64,000 nt of DNA from Acidobacteriota bacterium. Its GTDB lineage: Bacteria > Acidobacteriota > Polarisedimenticolia > JACPZX01. The DNA lies in NCBI GenBank assembly GCA_016195325.1, contig JACPZX010000098.1, positions 1 through 64,000 of the forward strand, in the 5' to 3' direction. The position numbers and the translations under genes are program-made. Below, one piece after another: positions 9,615 through 20,300 of the stretch. Every line of letters begins with the position of its first letter. The stretch's first letter is position 1. Under the pieces are notes generated by a model. The model was not told where the DNA came from. It was given only the letters and a program-made list of their open reading frames with translations, and searched no databases.

Positions 9615-10598
9615 ATGAAGATACGCCTCGACCGGAGCGCCCAGGAGAGCCTGCTGAGCCAGGCCCGCGATCAGATCGTCTCGGCCCTCCACGCCGGGGT
9701 CGTGCGCCGGGGAGATCGGCTGCCGTCGCTCCGGCAGGTCGCCGACCGGTCCCGGCTCAACGTGAAGACTGTCCTGAAGGTCTACACGCTCCTCGCCGGC
9801 GAGGGGCTCCTCGAGATGCGGCGGGGGAGCGGCGCCTTCGTCACCGCGTACGATCCGGGCGAGTTCGAGCCGGCTCAGGCGGTCCGGCTCGCCCGGTTCA
9901 TCCGCCGGCATCTCGACGAGGCGTCGGGGATGAGCCTGACCCCGGGCGCGTACGCCTCGCTCATCACGAGCCTCTCGACGCGCGGCGCCCTCGCGCGCCA
10001 GAGCGTGGTGGTGCTCGAGTGCAACCGCGAGCAGGTCGATCTCTACGCGGAGGAGATCACGAGGCGCGTGGGCGTGAAGACCCACGCCGTCATGCTCTCG
10101 GATCTCCACGCGAAGAAATCTGCGGCGATCCTCCGGAGCAGCTCCGTTCTCGCCGTCACCGACTTCCACATGAAGGAGGGGGCCACCATCGCGCAAGAGC
10201 ACCGACGGCCCATCATCCGCCTCCGGCTGAGGCGCGACTTCCTCCCGACGATGATCGACGCCGCGCGCCGCGGCCGCGTGCTGATGATCGTCTCGAGCGC
10301 CGCCTTCATCCCCGCCTTCAAGAAGGCCCTCGTCCTCCTGGGGCTGCACAAGGAGCATCTCGAGCGCATCACGGCGGTGGAGGGGTCGCATCGCCAGGCG
10401 GTGGGCCGCGCGGCGGCGCGCGCCGACGCCGTCTACCTCTCCCCGCTGTGCGATCGATCGCTCCGCGCGGAGATCCCGAAGTCGGCGCGCCTCATCTCCT
10501 TCAACACCCACCTCGATGCGGACTCGATCGAGGAGATCGAGTCGTGGCTGCTCCTCTCCGGGCGCGGGACGCCGGGCCGCAAGCGCCCGACCGCCTGA
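9615..10598 (+). CDS. GntR-family transcriptional regulator with unusual C-terminal domain
   Basis: Residues 1-75 form a GntR winged helix-turn-helix (LRQVADRSRLNVKTVLKVY, then LEMRRGSGAFV). I chose ATG 9615 because AGGAG at 9599-9603 is 11 bases upstream; the earlier GTG at 9606 would leave only two bases. The other 250 residues are not a UTRA, FCD or aminotransferase domain that I recognise. They look alpha/beta, with VVVLECNREQVDLYAEEI and RGRVLMIVSSAAFIPAF as possible Rossmann-like strands and may bind a small ligand. GGAAC-type half-sites surround the gene, so autoregulation and control of the permease downstream are plausible. Confidence 0.8.
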   Translation: MKIRLDRSAQESLLSQARDQIVSALHAGVVRRGDRLPSLRQVADRSRLNVKTVLKVYTLLAGEGLLEMRRGSGAFVTAYDPGEFEPAQAVRLARFIRRHLDEASGMSLTPGAYASLITSLSTRGALARQSVVVLECNREQVDLYAEEITRRVGVKTHAVMLSDLHAKKSAAILRSSSVLAVTDFHMKEGATIAQEHRRPIIRLRLRRDFLPTMIDAARRGRVLMIVSSAAFIPAFKKALVLLGLHKEHLERITAVEGSHRQAVGRAAARADAVYLSPLCDRSLRAEIPKSARLISFNTHLDADSIEEIESWLLLSGRGTPGRKRPTA

Positions 10599-10605
10599 GG
10601 CGCCT

Positions 10606-10674
10606 GGAACAATCCGTGGAACAGCGCCTATATGTTCCGCGGAACGGAATCTGCCGGCGCGCTGTGGCTGTTCC
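10606..10674. promoter_or_regulatory. Cluster of GGAAC/GTTCC half-sites, possible GntR operator
   Basis: Within 69 bp there are GGAAC at 10606 and 10618, the perfect 12-bp palindrome GTTCCGCGGAAC at 10634-10645, and GTTCC at 10670. A TATAAG box lies just after, at about 10688. One more GTTCC (9594-9598) touches the ribosome site of the GntR gene. The grouping between a regulator and an exporter gene suggests an operator, but binding is inferred. Confidence 0.5.
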
Positions 10675-11019
10675 TCTCACCGTCACGGTATAAGAGCGCG
10701 CAACAGCCCTCGCGGAGCCACGCCCCAGCGGGGCTCTCCGGGAGACGTTCCAGAGGCGCGCGGGCAGGCGCGCCGAGGAGCGGCAGGGCGAGGGCCGGTT
10801 CCTTCTCCCCAGAGAGGCAGGCCCTCCGGCGCGGGGTCCCCTTCGCCGGGGGGTCTGCTGTCCGGCGTCCCCTCCCTCCGCCCTCCGGAGCGCATGCCGT
10901 TCCTTCATGCTCCGGATGAGAACTATGCGTTGGCGTCATGGTCCGGATCGGTCCACGATGACTCCATCGACGCGCGCCGCCTCGATCCGACACCCCGGCG
11001 CGCGCGAGGAGGGTCGACG
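10675..11019. other. Intergenic stretch without a recognised gene
   Basis: About 345 bp between the GGAAC cluster and the permease start. Frames are open on both strands because of GC bias, but none has a ribosome site with a recognisable product. The last 60 bp probably serve as the leader of the permease gene, whose GGAGGG sits at 11008-11013. Confidence 0.5.
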
Positions 11020-13449
11020 ATGGCCGGCATCCTTCACGACGTCCGCTACGCCTGGCGCGTGCTGCGCCAGCGCCCCGGGTTCACCGCCACGGCGGTGATC
11101 ACGCTCGCTCTCGGCATCGGGGCCAACACCGCGATGTTCAGCGTGATCGACGCCGTCCTCCTGAGGCCCCTTCCGTACTCCGATCCCGACCGCCTCGTCT
11201 ACCTCAATACGACGAGCGAGGCGGCGCACGCGAGCCTGTGGCCGATTTCGTGGCCGAACTTCGAGGACATGCGCGAGCAGAACGGCGCCCTCGAGATGAT
11301 GAGCGCCACGCGCAACGTGACGCTGAACCTCGCCGAGGGGGACGCCACCGAGCGGATCGAGGGGGCCCGCGTCTCCCCGAACCTCCTGCGCCTGCTCGGA
11401 TCCCCGCCCGGCCTCGGGCGCGACTTCATCGAGGCGGAGGGGAAGCCCGGCGCCCCCGCGACGGCGCTCCTGACCCACGGCTTCTGGCAGCGCCGCTTCG
11501 GAGGTGACCCGGGCATCGTGGGCCGCACCGTCGGGCTCGACGGCACCCGCTGCACCGTCGTCGGGATCCTGCCGAAGGGGCTCCGGTATCCGGAGCCGAC
11601 GACGGACGTGTGGATCCCCCTGGTCGTGACGCCCGCGGAGGCGATCCGCGGCAACTACCTCCTGCGGCCGATCGGGCGCCTGAAGCGCGGCGTCTCCCTC
11701 GCCGAGGCCAACGCACGGACGGAGGCGATCGCGGCGCGCCTGGCGAAAGACTACCCGGACGACAACGCCACCATGGGCGTGCACCTCATGCCCCTCAAGG
11801 ATCGGGTCGTCGGCGACTCCGCAGCCCCCCTTCGCGTCCTCTTCATCGCGGTCGGGTGCGTGCTCCTCATCGCCTGCGCCAACGTCGCGAGCCTCCTGCT
11901 CGCGCGCGCCTCGGGACGCCGCGCGGAGCTCGCGGTCCGCTCGGCACTCGGCGCGGGCGTGGCGCGTCTCGTCCGCCAGCTTCTCATCGAGAGCTTGCTC
12001 CTCTCGCTGATCGGCGCAGCCCTCGGCCTCGCCCTCGCGTGGACGGGCCTTCCGGCCCTGACGAGCCTCGACCGAGCGACGCTGCCGCGCGCGGCGGAGA
12101 TCTCCCTCGACCTCCGCGTCCTCGCCTTCACGCTCGGCGTCGCGGTGCTGACCGGCGTCCTCTTCGGCCTCTTCCCGGCCTGGCACCTGTCGCGGCGGCC
12201 GGTCGCCGACTGGATCCGGGGCGGCGCTCCGATGCGCGGCGGCAGCGACGCCGGTCACCGCCGTGTTCTCGGCGCCCTTGTCGTGGCCGAAATCGCCGTC
12301 TCCCTCGTCCTCCTCGCGGGGGCGGGGCTGATGACGCGCAGCCTCGGCCGCCTCCTGAAGGTCGATCCGGGATTCTCTCCGGAAGGGCTCATCGCGTTCG
12401 AGATGGGGGCCTCCCGCGCGCACTATCCGGAGATCAAGGACCAGGCCGAGCTGTACCGCCGCACCGTGGAGCGCGTCGCGTCGATCCCCGGCGTCGAGAG
12501 CGCAGCGGCGGTCCACCGCCTTCCGCTCTTCGGCTTCTCGTCCGGCACGGGGTTCGAGATCGACGGGAGGCCGACACCGCGTGGGGAGGCCGGCCCCAAC
12601 GCCGACTTCCGCGTCGTGACGCCGGGGTACTTCCGCACGATGGGAATCCGCCTCGTGGAGGGGCGGCAGTTCGACGACCACGACGCGCCCGGCTCGCGCG
12701 ACGTGGTCCTCGTCAGCGAGTCGGTGGCGCGCACGCACTGGCCGAGCGAGAGCCCCGTGGGCAAGCGCATCCAGCTCGGCGCCATCCGCGATCGATGGTG
12801 GACGATCGTCGGCGTCGTCGGCGACGTGAAACTGCGAGGCCTCGACAAGGAGGCCGGCGCAGACGCCGTCTACTGGACGATGGCGCAGAACTTCTTCCCG
12901 AACGCTTTGCGGACCGTCTACGTCGTCGCCCGCTCGAAGACCCCCCTCGCGGCGCTCGAGCCCGCGGTGCGCGCGGCGATCCGCCAGGTGGACGCGGAGG
13001 AGGGGATGGCTCGGCCCCGCCCGGTCTCGGACGTCGTGTCGGACTCCGTCTCGTCGCAGAGGCTGAGCGCGGTCCTCCTCTTCATGTTCGCCGCGCTTGC
13101 GGCGATCCTCGCGGCCGTGGGACTGTACGGGGTGATGTCGTACTCGGTGACGCGGCGCACGCACGAGCTCGGCATCCGGATGGCTCTGGGCGCCGAGAGC
13201 GCCGATCTGCTGCGGATGGTCCTGCGCCACGGGCTCGCGCTCGTCGGCGCGGGCCTGGCGATCGGCATCACCGCGGCGCTCGCCCTCACGCGCCTGATCC
13301 AGTCGATGCTCTTCGACGTGTCGGCGAGCGACCCCGTCACGCTCGCCGGCGTGTCTCTGATCCTCGCGGGCGTCGCGCTCGTGGCGACGTGGATCCCGGC
13401 GCGGCGGGCGTCGAGGCTGAATCCTCTCGCGGCGCTGAGGTGGGAGTAA
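11020..13449 (+). CDS. ADOP-type MacB/FtsX double permease
   Basis: An 809-residue ABC-type permease without an ATPase domain. It has two MacB periplasmic-core/FtsX modules: a first helix at residues 20-47 (TAVITLALGIGANTAMFSV), FtsX helices at about 269-395, a second core helix near 414, and a final FtsX block from about 683 with RRTHELGIRMALGA. This duplicated layout is the acidobacterial duplicated orphan permease family. GGAGGG at 11008-11013 fixes the start. No ATPase gene is adjacent, which is usual for ADOP; it presumably recruits one encoded elsewhere. The substrate is unknown. The GntR gene lies upstream and a racemase gene follows after 3 bp. Confidence 0.9.
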   Translation: MAGILHDVRYAWRVLRQRPGFTATAVITLALGIGANTAMFSVIDAVLLRPLPYSDPDRLVYLNTTSEAAHASLWPISWPNFEDMREQNGALEMMSATRNVTLNLAEGDATERIEGARVSPNLLRLLGSPPGLGRDFIEAEGKPGAPATALLTHGFWQRRFGGDPGIVGRTVGLDGTRCTVVGILPKGLRYPEPTTDVWIPLVVTPAEAIRGNYLLRPIGRLKRGVSLAEANARTEAIAARLAKDYPDDNATMGVHLMPLKDRVVGDSAAPLRVLFIAVGCVLLIACANVASLLLARASGRRAELAVRSALGAGVARLVRQLLIESLLLSLIGAALGLALAWTGLPALTSLDRATLPRAAEISLDLRVLAFTLGVAVLTGVLFGLFPAWHLSRRPVADWIRGGAPMRGGSDAGHRRVLGALVVAEIAVSLVLLAGAGLMTRSLGRLLKVDPGFSPEGLIAFEMGASRAHYPEIKDQAELYRRTVERVASIPGVESAAAVHRLPLFGFSSGTGFEIDGRPTPRGEAGPNADFRVVTPGYFRTMGIRLVEGRQFDDHDAPGSRDVVLVSESVARTHWPSESPVGKRIQLGAIRDRWWTIVGVVGDVKLRGLDKEAGADAVYWTMAQNFFPNALRTVYVVARSKTPLAALEPAVRAAIRQVDAEEGMARPRPVSDVVSDSVSSQRLSAVLLFMFAALAAILAAVGLYGVMSYSVTRRTHELGIRMALGAESADLLRMVLRHGLALVGAGLAIGITAALALTRLIQSMLFDVSASDPVTLAGVSLILAGVALVATWIPARRASRLNPLAALRWE

Positions 13450-13452
13450 GCC

Positions 13453-14172
13453 ATGTCGGGAGATGGAGGCGCACACACCGTGACCCAGCACATCGGCATC
13501 GTCGCCGGCAGCGCCGAGGGCGCCGCCCTGTGTTACCGCACGATCTGCCTCGAGGCGCCCGCCGTCATGGGTGCGCACCGTCACCCTGAGATCACCATGA
13601 GCTCGGTGCCCCTGGCCGACCACATGCTCCACATCCGCGCGAACGACTGGGAGGGGCTGGCCGAGGTGCTGGCCGCCTCCGCGCACAAAGTGGCGGGCGC
13701 GGGGGCCGATTTCGCCATCTGCCCCGACAACACGTACCACCAGGCGTTCAGGTACCTGATCCCGAAGTCCCCCATCCCGTGGCTGCACATCGCCGGGACC
13801 GTCGCCGAGGAAGCCCGCCGCTCGGGGTTCCGGCGGCTCGGCATCCTGGGGACGAAGTACTTGATGGAAGGGGGTGTCTACCCGGAGGCCCTGGAGCGAT
13901 TCGGAATCGAGAGCGAGATCCCCGGCGACGCGGACAGGGAGAGAATCCACGAGATCATCCTCAAGGAGCTGGTCAACGGCCGCTTCCCGGAAGCGTCCCG
14001 GCTGTACCTCAATGAAGTTGCGGGGAGACTCAAGGCGCGCGGGTGCGATGCGATCGCCCTCGGTTGCACCGAGCTGCCGCTGATCGTGCGGCCGGACGAC
14101 ACGCATCTGCCCACCCTGGACTCGACGCGCCTGCTCGCGAGAGCCGCCCTGAGGCGGGCCCGGGAGGGCTGA
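13453..14172 (+). CDS. Aspartate/glutamate racemase family protein
   Basis: A 239-residue two-lobed racemase-fold enzyme. The two catalytic cysteines are present: C90 in ICPDNTYH and C205 in LGCTELPLI, the pair that removes and returns the alpha proton in PLP-independent Asp/Glu racemases. GIVAGSAEGAALCYRTI near the N-terminus is the substrate-binding loop region. It starts three bases after the permease stop and is probably co-transcribed with it. The substrate could be aspartate, glutamate or hydantoin-related; the sequence alone does not decide. A GTG at 13480 is an alternative start. Confidence 0.85.
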   Translation: MSGDGGAHTVTQHIGIVAGSAEGAALCYRTICLEAPAVMGAHRHPEITMSSVPLADHMLHIRANDWEGLAEVLAASAHKVAGAGADFAICPDNTYHQAFRYLIPKSPIPWLHIAGTVAEEARRSGFRRLGILGTKYLMEGGVYPEALERFGIESEIPGDADRERIHEIILKELVNGRFPEASRLYLNEVAGRLKARGCDAIALGCTELPLIVRPDDTHLPTLDSTRLLARAALRRAREG

Positions 14173-14257
14173 GGCGGGGCACGCGCTCCATCTGTAACGC
14201 ACCGTGACACGCCGGCCGTCGATCCGTTCGCCGGCGAACACACTCAATCGCTTCGAA

Positions 14258-14289
14258 TGCCGCGCTTCCCCCTGACGGGAATCGCGGCA
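14258..14289 (+). terminator. Strong hairpin after the racemase gene
   Basis: TGCCGCG at 14258-14264 pairs with CGCGGCA at 14283-14289, and inside it TTCCC pairs with GGGAA around a six-base loop, with one C/T mismatch. It lies 85 bp after the racemase stop and 58 bp before the RHS gene start. The following tract is CCCGTCTTG rather than a run of T, so it is a weak intrinsic terminator at best and might be a leader structure of the RHS gene. Confidence 0.4.
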
Positions 14290-14347
14290 CCCGTCTTGCT
14301 GTGAGGCGCGAAGGCATGCACCTCGAACGCGCCCACAGGAGACGACG

Positions 14348-17300
14348 ATGACCCACGCGCCGCACGCTTCCCTTCCGACCCTCGGCCTGACGGTGATCGC
14401 GCTCCCCATCGTCTTCGCCCTCGGCGTCACTCCGGCCCCTGGCGCCACCTCGGCCGATTTCGCCCGAGGGTTCGTGACGGGGCAGGCCTACCAGGACGGG
14501 CTGAGCGAGAGCGTCAACCTCTACAACTTCAACCCCGTCGTCTCCGTGCCTCTCTCGCCGACCTACACGGTCTCCGACGCGCTCTCCTACGGGCTCACCG
14601 CGTACTACAACGCCGGCCTCCGCTGGGCGATGAGCTCCGACCACACGCATTCGAGCTACGGGCTCTCGTACGGCAACGCCGACTTCAATGGATGGCTCGG
14701 CGCCGGGTGGCGACTCGACTTCGGGAAGGTCGTGAACTTCATCGAGCGGGACTCGGCGAGCCGGTGCGTCGAGTCCGCGAGCAACTACCTCGACCCGGGC
14801 GGAGCGTTCCACGTCATCAGCCCCGACGTGGTCTACACGATGGACGGGACGAACACCATCGTCACGCAGACCGCGCGCCTCACGAAGAGCATCTCGGCGT
14901 GCCTGGTGCCCACGAAACTGGAGAACAACGACCAGAGGTGGTTCCGCACGGCGGACCCCAACACCGGCCAGATCACGCAGATCGCCGACCTGACGCAGCT
15001 CAATCAAGTCAACATCACGTACTACGGCCCCTCGGACTTCGACAGCTTCACGAATCCGGCGGCGTACGACTACAGCTCGCCCTTTGCCGAGAATCAGGAG
15101 CAGACCCGGGCGATCAAGCGTGTCACCGACACGCGCGGCCGGGTCATCGACATGACGCTGGACGGCGTGGCCGCCGGAGCGCGCGGGCGAATGGTCCTGA
15201 GCGACGTCGCGGCGCCGGTCTTCGGCGACAATCCGGCGAGCCCCACGGGCCACTGGACCCTCCATTACGAGAGCCGATCGGGGTTCACCGTGCCGGACCC
15301 GAGCTGGGGAACGCTCGACCCGAACTCGCCGCCGGGGCCGTTTCCTCTGCTGACCCGGATCGAGTTCCCCTCGGCCGGCGGCGCGCGGCTCACGTACACC
15401 TTCGACTACAACGAGCACGGCGAGCTGTCGGAGATCCGGACCCCGGGCGGGGCGCGGACCGTCTACGAGTGGGGCGACGAGTTCGTCTCGTCGGATCCCG
15501 ACGCCGACACGCCGAGCGCGTGGCCGGTCGCCCGCGTCCTCGTCCGCAGGACGGTCTACCCCTCGCCCTATGACGCCCCCGGCGCGGCCCACACCTTCAC
15601 GTACCTGCACAATCGATATCCGGCGCGGTGCGACAGCAACCACGTCGTCTTCGACAAGTGGCGCGCGCTGGTCACCGATCCGGAAGGCAATGACACCGAG
15701 TATCGCTTCTTCACGACCAGGTCGTGGCCGTACGCGGATCGGCCGCACGACTACCCGCGGAACGGCGCTCCGGGGGCGGTCAAGGTCTACAAGGGGCACG
15801 CGCCGCGCTGGCGCGCCGGCGCGACAGGACCCTCCGAGCGCGACCCAGGCGATCCGGGGACGGGCCTTCTCACCCGCGCCACCTACTCCCGGTACATGTA
15901 CCAGGACCCCAACTGGATCGACTGGCTCCACGTTCTCGGCACTCAGACCATCTACTTCGACGATCGCCTCGCGACGGGATTCCTCCCCCTCGATCCCAAC
16001 GCGACGGACCCGGCCTGCATCGCGAACCGCGAGATGGACACGCCGGTCGGCGACTCGACTCTCGAAGGATGGGCGTGGCAGGCCGAAGTCCACGATCCCA
16101 ACAACTGGTTCTCCCACCAGACCGTCAATGGCCGGGAGTACAAGAGAACGTACATCGGAAACCTCGTGGGACCGAGGGAGCTCGAGATCCAGGGTGAAGG
16201 CCTCGACCTCTGTCCACTGCGCCCGCAGTTCGGAGAATTCCGGACGATCAAGGAAGGTGGGGTCCTGAAGGAGCTGTCCCAGACCGGGAACGGCGGCATC
16301 TGCATCCGGCGAAACGACCTCACCCGCAGCTACGACTATGCCGACCGAGGCGTTCTCTACTCGCGCGACATCGCGCAGACGCCGACGTGGACTGCCGGGA
16401 TGCTGACCGCGATCGCGCACTCGGGCGGCGATCCCGTCTCGGCCGACCCGAACGCGATGGGGAATGCACCCGTCACCTATACCGAGTCGCTCGGTTACAA
16501 CGCCGGCGCTCTCAGCAGCCGGAAGTTCGCCGGAGTCTCGTGGTACTCACTCGACCGGACGATCGACCCGGCCAGCGGCCTGCCGGCGGTGAGCCGTGAT
16601 TCCGCGGGAGTGGCCACGACCCTCGGCTACGACGCGCTCGGGAGAACCGTGAGCGTCGCGCCCCTCTCGCCGGAGATGGCGACCATGTTCGTGTACTCCG
16701 CGGAAACGCGGAGCTTCACCGACGCGGGCGGCGTGACCAACACTCATGTCTTCTCCCGGAGCGTGGAGGTCAACCGTGGCGACTTCCTCGGCTCCTCGTC
16801 CGGCATCTACGCGAAGTACGAGTACGACGGCCTCGGCCGCCTCGTCCGCGAGACGCGCGGAAAGCCGAACGGAGCGCTCATGGAGCAGACGCGCGCCTAC
16901 GACGGCCTCGGCGCGCCGACGTTCACGAGCGTCTGGCACAATCCCGGGCTCAGCGGGACGGGAACCACGATCTCGTACCGTGACGGCGACGCGAGCTATC
17001 CCCCCTCGGGGCGGCGCGAACCCTTCGGGCGCCCGATGAAGGTGACGAACGCCGTCGGAAACGCGCGCACGTACTCCTACTTCGGCCTCAACGACCGCGT
17101 GACCGACTACAACGTCAACGTCCCGCCGAACCAGCAGACGAGCCCGACGGATCCCTCCCACGCGGCGACGACCACGACGTACCGCGACCACAGAGGGCAC
17201 GTGCGCATCGTCTCTCCGCCCATCGACCCGATCACGCAGGCGCCGGCGGCGGCGCCGGCGGTCTACGCGTACAACTACGGCGGGCGCCTCACCGCGGTGA

Positions 17301-20300
17301 AGCTCCTTCAGTCGCTGGCGATGCAGGCCTACGACGTCGCGGACCCGAACACGCCCGATCTTCGCTCGGACAGGTTCGCCATCGTGCCTTCCGCCGGCTT
17401 CGTGCAGACGCGCGCCTTCGTCCACGACAACCTGGGCCTCCTCCGGGAGACGGTGGAGCCGGAGACGGGACACACGTGGAACCGGGCCTACGATCCCCTC
17501 GGCAACCCGACCGTCTTCCAGGACAACGGCATGAGGGCGACGCGTCTTTCGTACGATCCCGCCGGACGGCTCATCGAGTCCGAGGTCGCCATCCCCGATT
17601 CGAGCTACCGCATCCGCGCGCTGTACACGTACGCCAACGACCCGGGCTCGATCGGGGCGCACGGGACCGCCCTCTCGAAGCTGGTCCGGGCCGAGACGCG
17701 GGAGGGACGGGGAGCCTCCGCGGCGGTCGAGCGGGAGTTCTTCTACGGCGGAGTCGGGGGGCGTCTGTCGCAGGAGCGCGATCGCTACGGGAGCTTCTGG
17801 GGCGGAGCGACGCCGTGGCTGACGACGAGCTACGTCTTCGACAATTTCGGCCTGCCGAGCCGCCTGACGTACCCGATTCCCGATGCCTCGCCTCGCGTGC
17901 CGACGGCCATTGCCTACCGGTACGCTCACGGATACCTGACGGAGATCGACTCGAACAAGGGGACGGGCGATCCCAACGTCCTCACGCCGATGGCGATCGT
18001 TGGCTACAATCCGCGGGCCGTGCCGAGTTCCCTGACATACTCGAATGGCGTGACCGAGAGATTCTCTTCGGACATTCTCGGGCGGCCGACGGGGGTGACG
18101 GTCCAGGCCGGCGCGAGCGGCTGGTGGGACTCGGGCGCGTACCGTTTCGACGGCGCGGGGAATCTCGTGGGGATCGGGCTCCAGAACTACGCCTACGACC
18201 CGGTCGGCCGTCTCGTCGGCTCGACGACGGCGACGATGGACGCATTCCCAATGTACTATTCCCAGTCCTTCGGATACGATCGTTATGGGTCGATGACCGC
18301 GCGGACGGGCTCCCTCGGCGGCAGCCAGACGTTCGACGTCGACCCGAACACGAACCGCGTGAGGGCGCTCAATCCGGCGTCCGCCAATCTGAGGTTCGAG
18401 TACGACCCGGTCGGGTCCGTGACGACCGACGGGGTGTACGACTATGAGCACGACGACCGGGAGCGCCTGACGCGGGTGAGGCTCAAGAGCTCGAGCGTGG
18501 ATGTCGACTCCTACGGCTACGACGAGCGCGGCTGGCGGGTGAGGAAGACCGACTCCGCGACCGATCGGACCACCGCCTACGTCCGGGACCTCGACGGCCA
18601 CGTGCTGTCGGAGTACGCGATGCCGGCGGGGACGAGCCTCGAGCCGCACTGGAAGAAGGACTACGTCCACGCGCTCGGCCGCCACCTCGCGGCGATCGAG
18701 AACATCGAGCCGGACGAGCCCTCGGGGGAGATCTCCTCGGCCTCGCGCGCCGGGGCGACGCCGTCGGTCACGCTGGCGTGGCTCCCCGTCCCGTCGGCCG
18801 ACATCTACGGCTACCACGTGTACCGCAGCTCGGCGGGGCCCACGGGGCCCTACGTCCGCCTGACGGCGAGCGCCCCCGTCACCTCGACCACCTTCACCGA
18901 CACGAGCGTCGCACCCGGCGCGCCGTACTACTACGAGCTGACCTCGGTCGACATGTCGGGGAACGAGTCGCCGGAGACGCCGCCTCGGAAGATCACGCCG
19001 GGCGACGCGACACCGCCGTCGGCGCCGTCGCAGTTCACGGGATCGACCGAGGACGGCGTCGCGCTCACCTGGACGGCGGCGGCGGACAGCGGGGGCGATC
19101 TCGCGGGACAGAGGCTCTATCGGAACCCCACAGGCGTCGCGCTCTCCCCGTTGGGCGGGTTGCTCCCCGCGGGGGCCTCGAGCTACCTGGACTCGACCGC
19201 GGTGCCGGGAACCGAGTACGTCTACGAGATCCGCTCGGTCGACACGGCGGGACTGGAGTCGGGCCCGAACCCACAGGTCACGCTGACGCCGACGGCCCCG
19301 GGAGGCGGGACGGGAGGTGCGGGGGGCAGCTGCGGCGAACACTGCATGCCGGGGAAGGACTCGCTCCTCCTCCCGAGGTATCCGGCGCCGTCCCTGCCCG
19401 GAGAGGCGTTCGAGGATCTGGCGGATCCCGCGAGTGTGGAGGGGGACTACAGGATCGTGTTCTACCACGTCGACCATCTGGGGACGCCGAGGGTGCTGAC
19501 GGACGAGATGGGGGATGTGGTCGGGGAGTACGCGCTCTTCCCTTTCGGCGAGGAGGTGCCGGGGCCGTGGCCGATCGCGGCGTCGTCGAACACCCACTGG
19601 TTCACCGGGCACGAGAGGGACCTGGGAGTGGGGGCGGATGACATGCTGGCGAGAACGTTTCACCCGGCTTCGGGACGCTTCCTCGCTGCCGACCCTTCCC
19701 TGCGCAACGTCAATCTGCGCTCGCCGGGCACGCTGGACGGCTACGCCTACGTGAACGGGAGCCCGATGGACACGCTGGATCCCGACGGCATGGCGAGCCT
19801 TCGGTGCAGGCCTCTCAACACGGTGCTGGGGTTGCACGTCGGCTCGCCGGATTCCCGGAGCCTGATGCACACGTCGTTCTTCTACGACGATGGAGCGTCG
19901 CCTCCGAACTCGGGATTCTTCCCGGGTGGAGTCGGCCCGGACAGACCGGACGAGCTCAAGTACTACGGCGCGCCGGTGCAGAATCATCTCAACGACACGC
20001 TCCTTCGACAGGCCGAGCTCCTCGTCCGGGCCACGGGCAAGTTCGACGCTGAGGACTACAGCCTTTCGTCGAACAACTGCCACGACTACGCGGGGGCCGT
20101 CCTGGACGCGTACATGAGGCTCGCTCACGGAAGGAAGCTTCTGAACGACTGTCGCGATCAACGCGACGTCGATGCCTGCAGAAAACTCGAGAGGAGCTGC
20201 CATCTGAAGGAAGTTCCCGAGGATGTCTGTCAGCAGTACGAGGACGCCAGGCGGCAGGGGGCGCTGCCCGCGCACCAGTTCATCGTTCCCGGCTCCATCC

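Noticed and set aside
14226-14237. 12-bp palindrome TTCGCCGGCGAA
   Set aside because: Short GC palindromes of this kind are expected by chance in such DNA, and nothing around it suggests an operator.
10936-14448. 1,170-codon minus-strand open frame over the ADOP and racemase genes
   Set aside because: Antisense shadow caused by GC-rich third positions; its composition is rich in Arg, Gly, Asp and His, and the opposite strand encodes recognisable families.
16547-20275. 1,242-codon minus-strand open frame over the RHS gene
   Set aside because: Same antisense effect; periodic Arg/Val pattern follows the YD repeats of the true gene.
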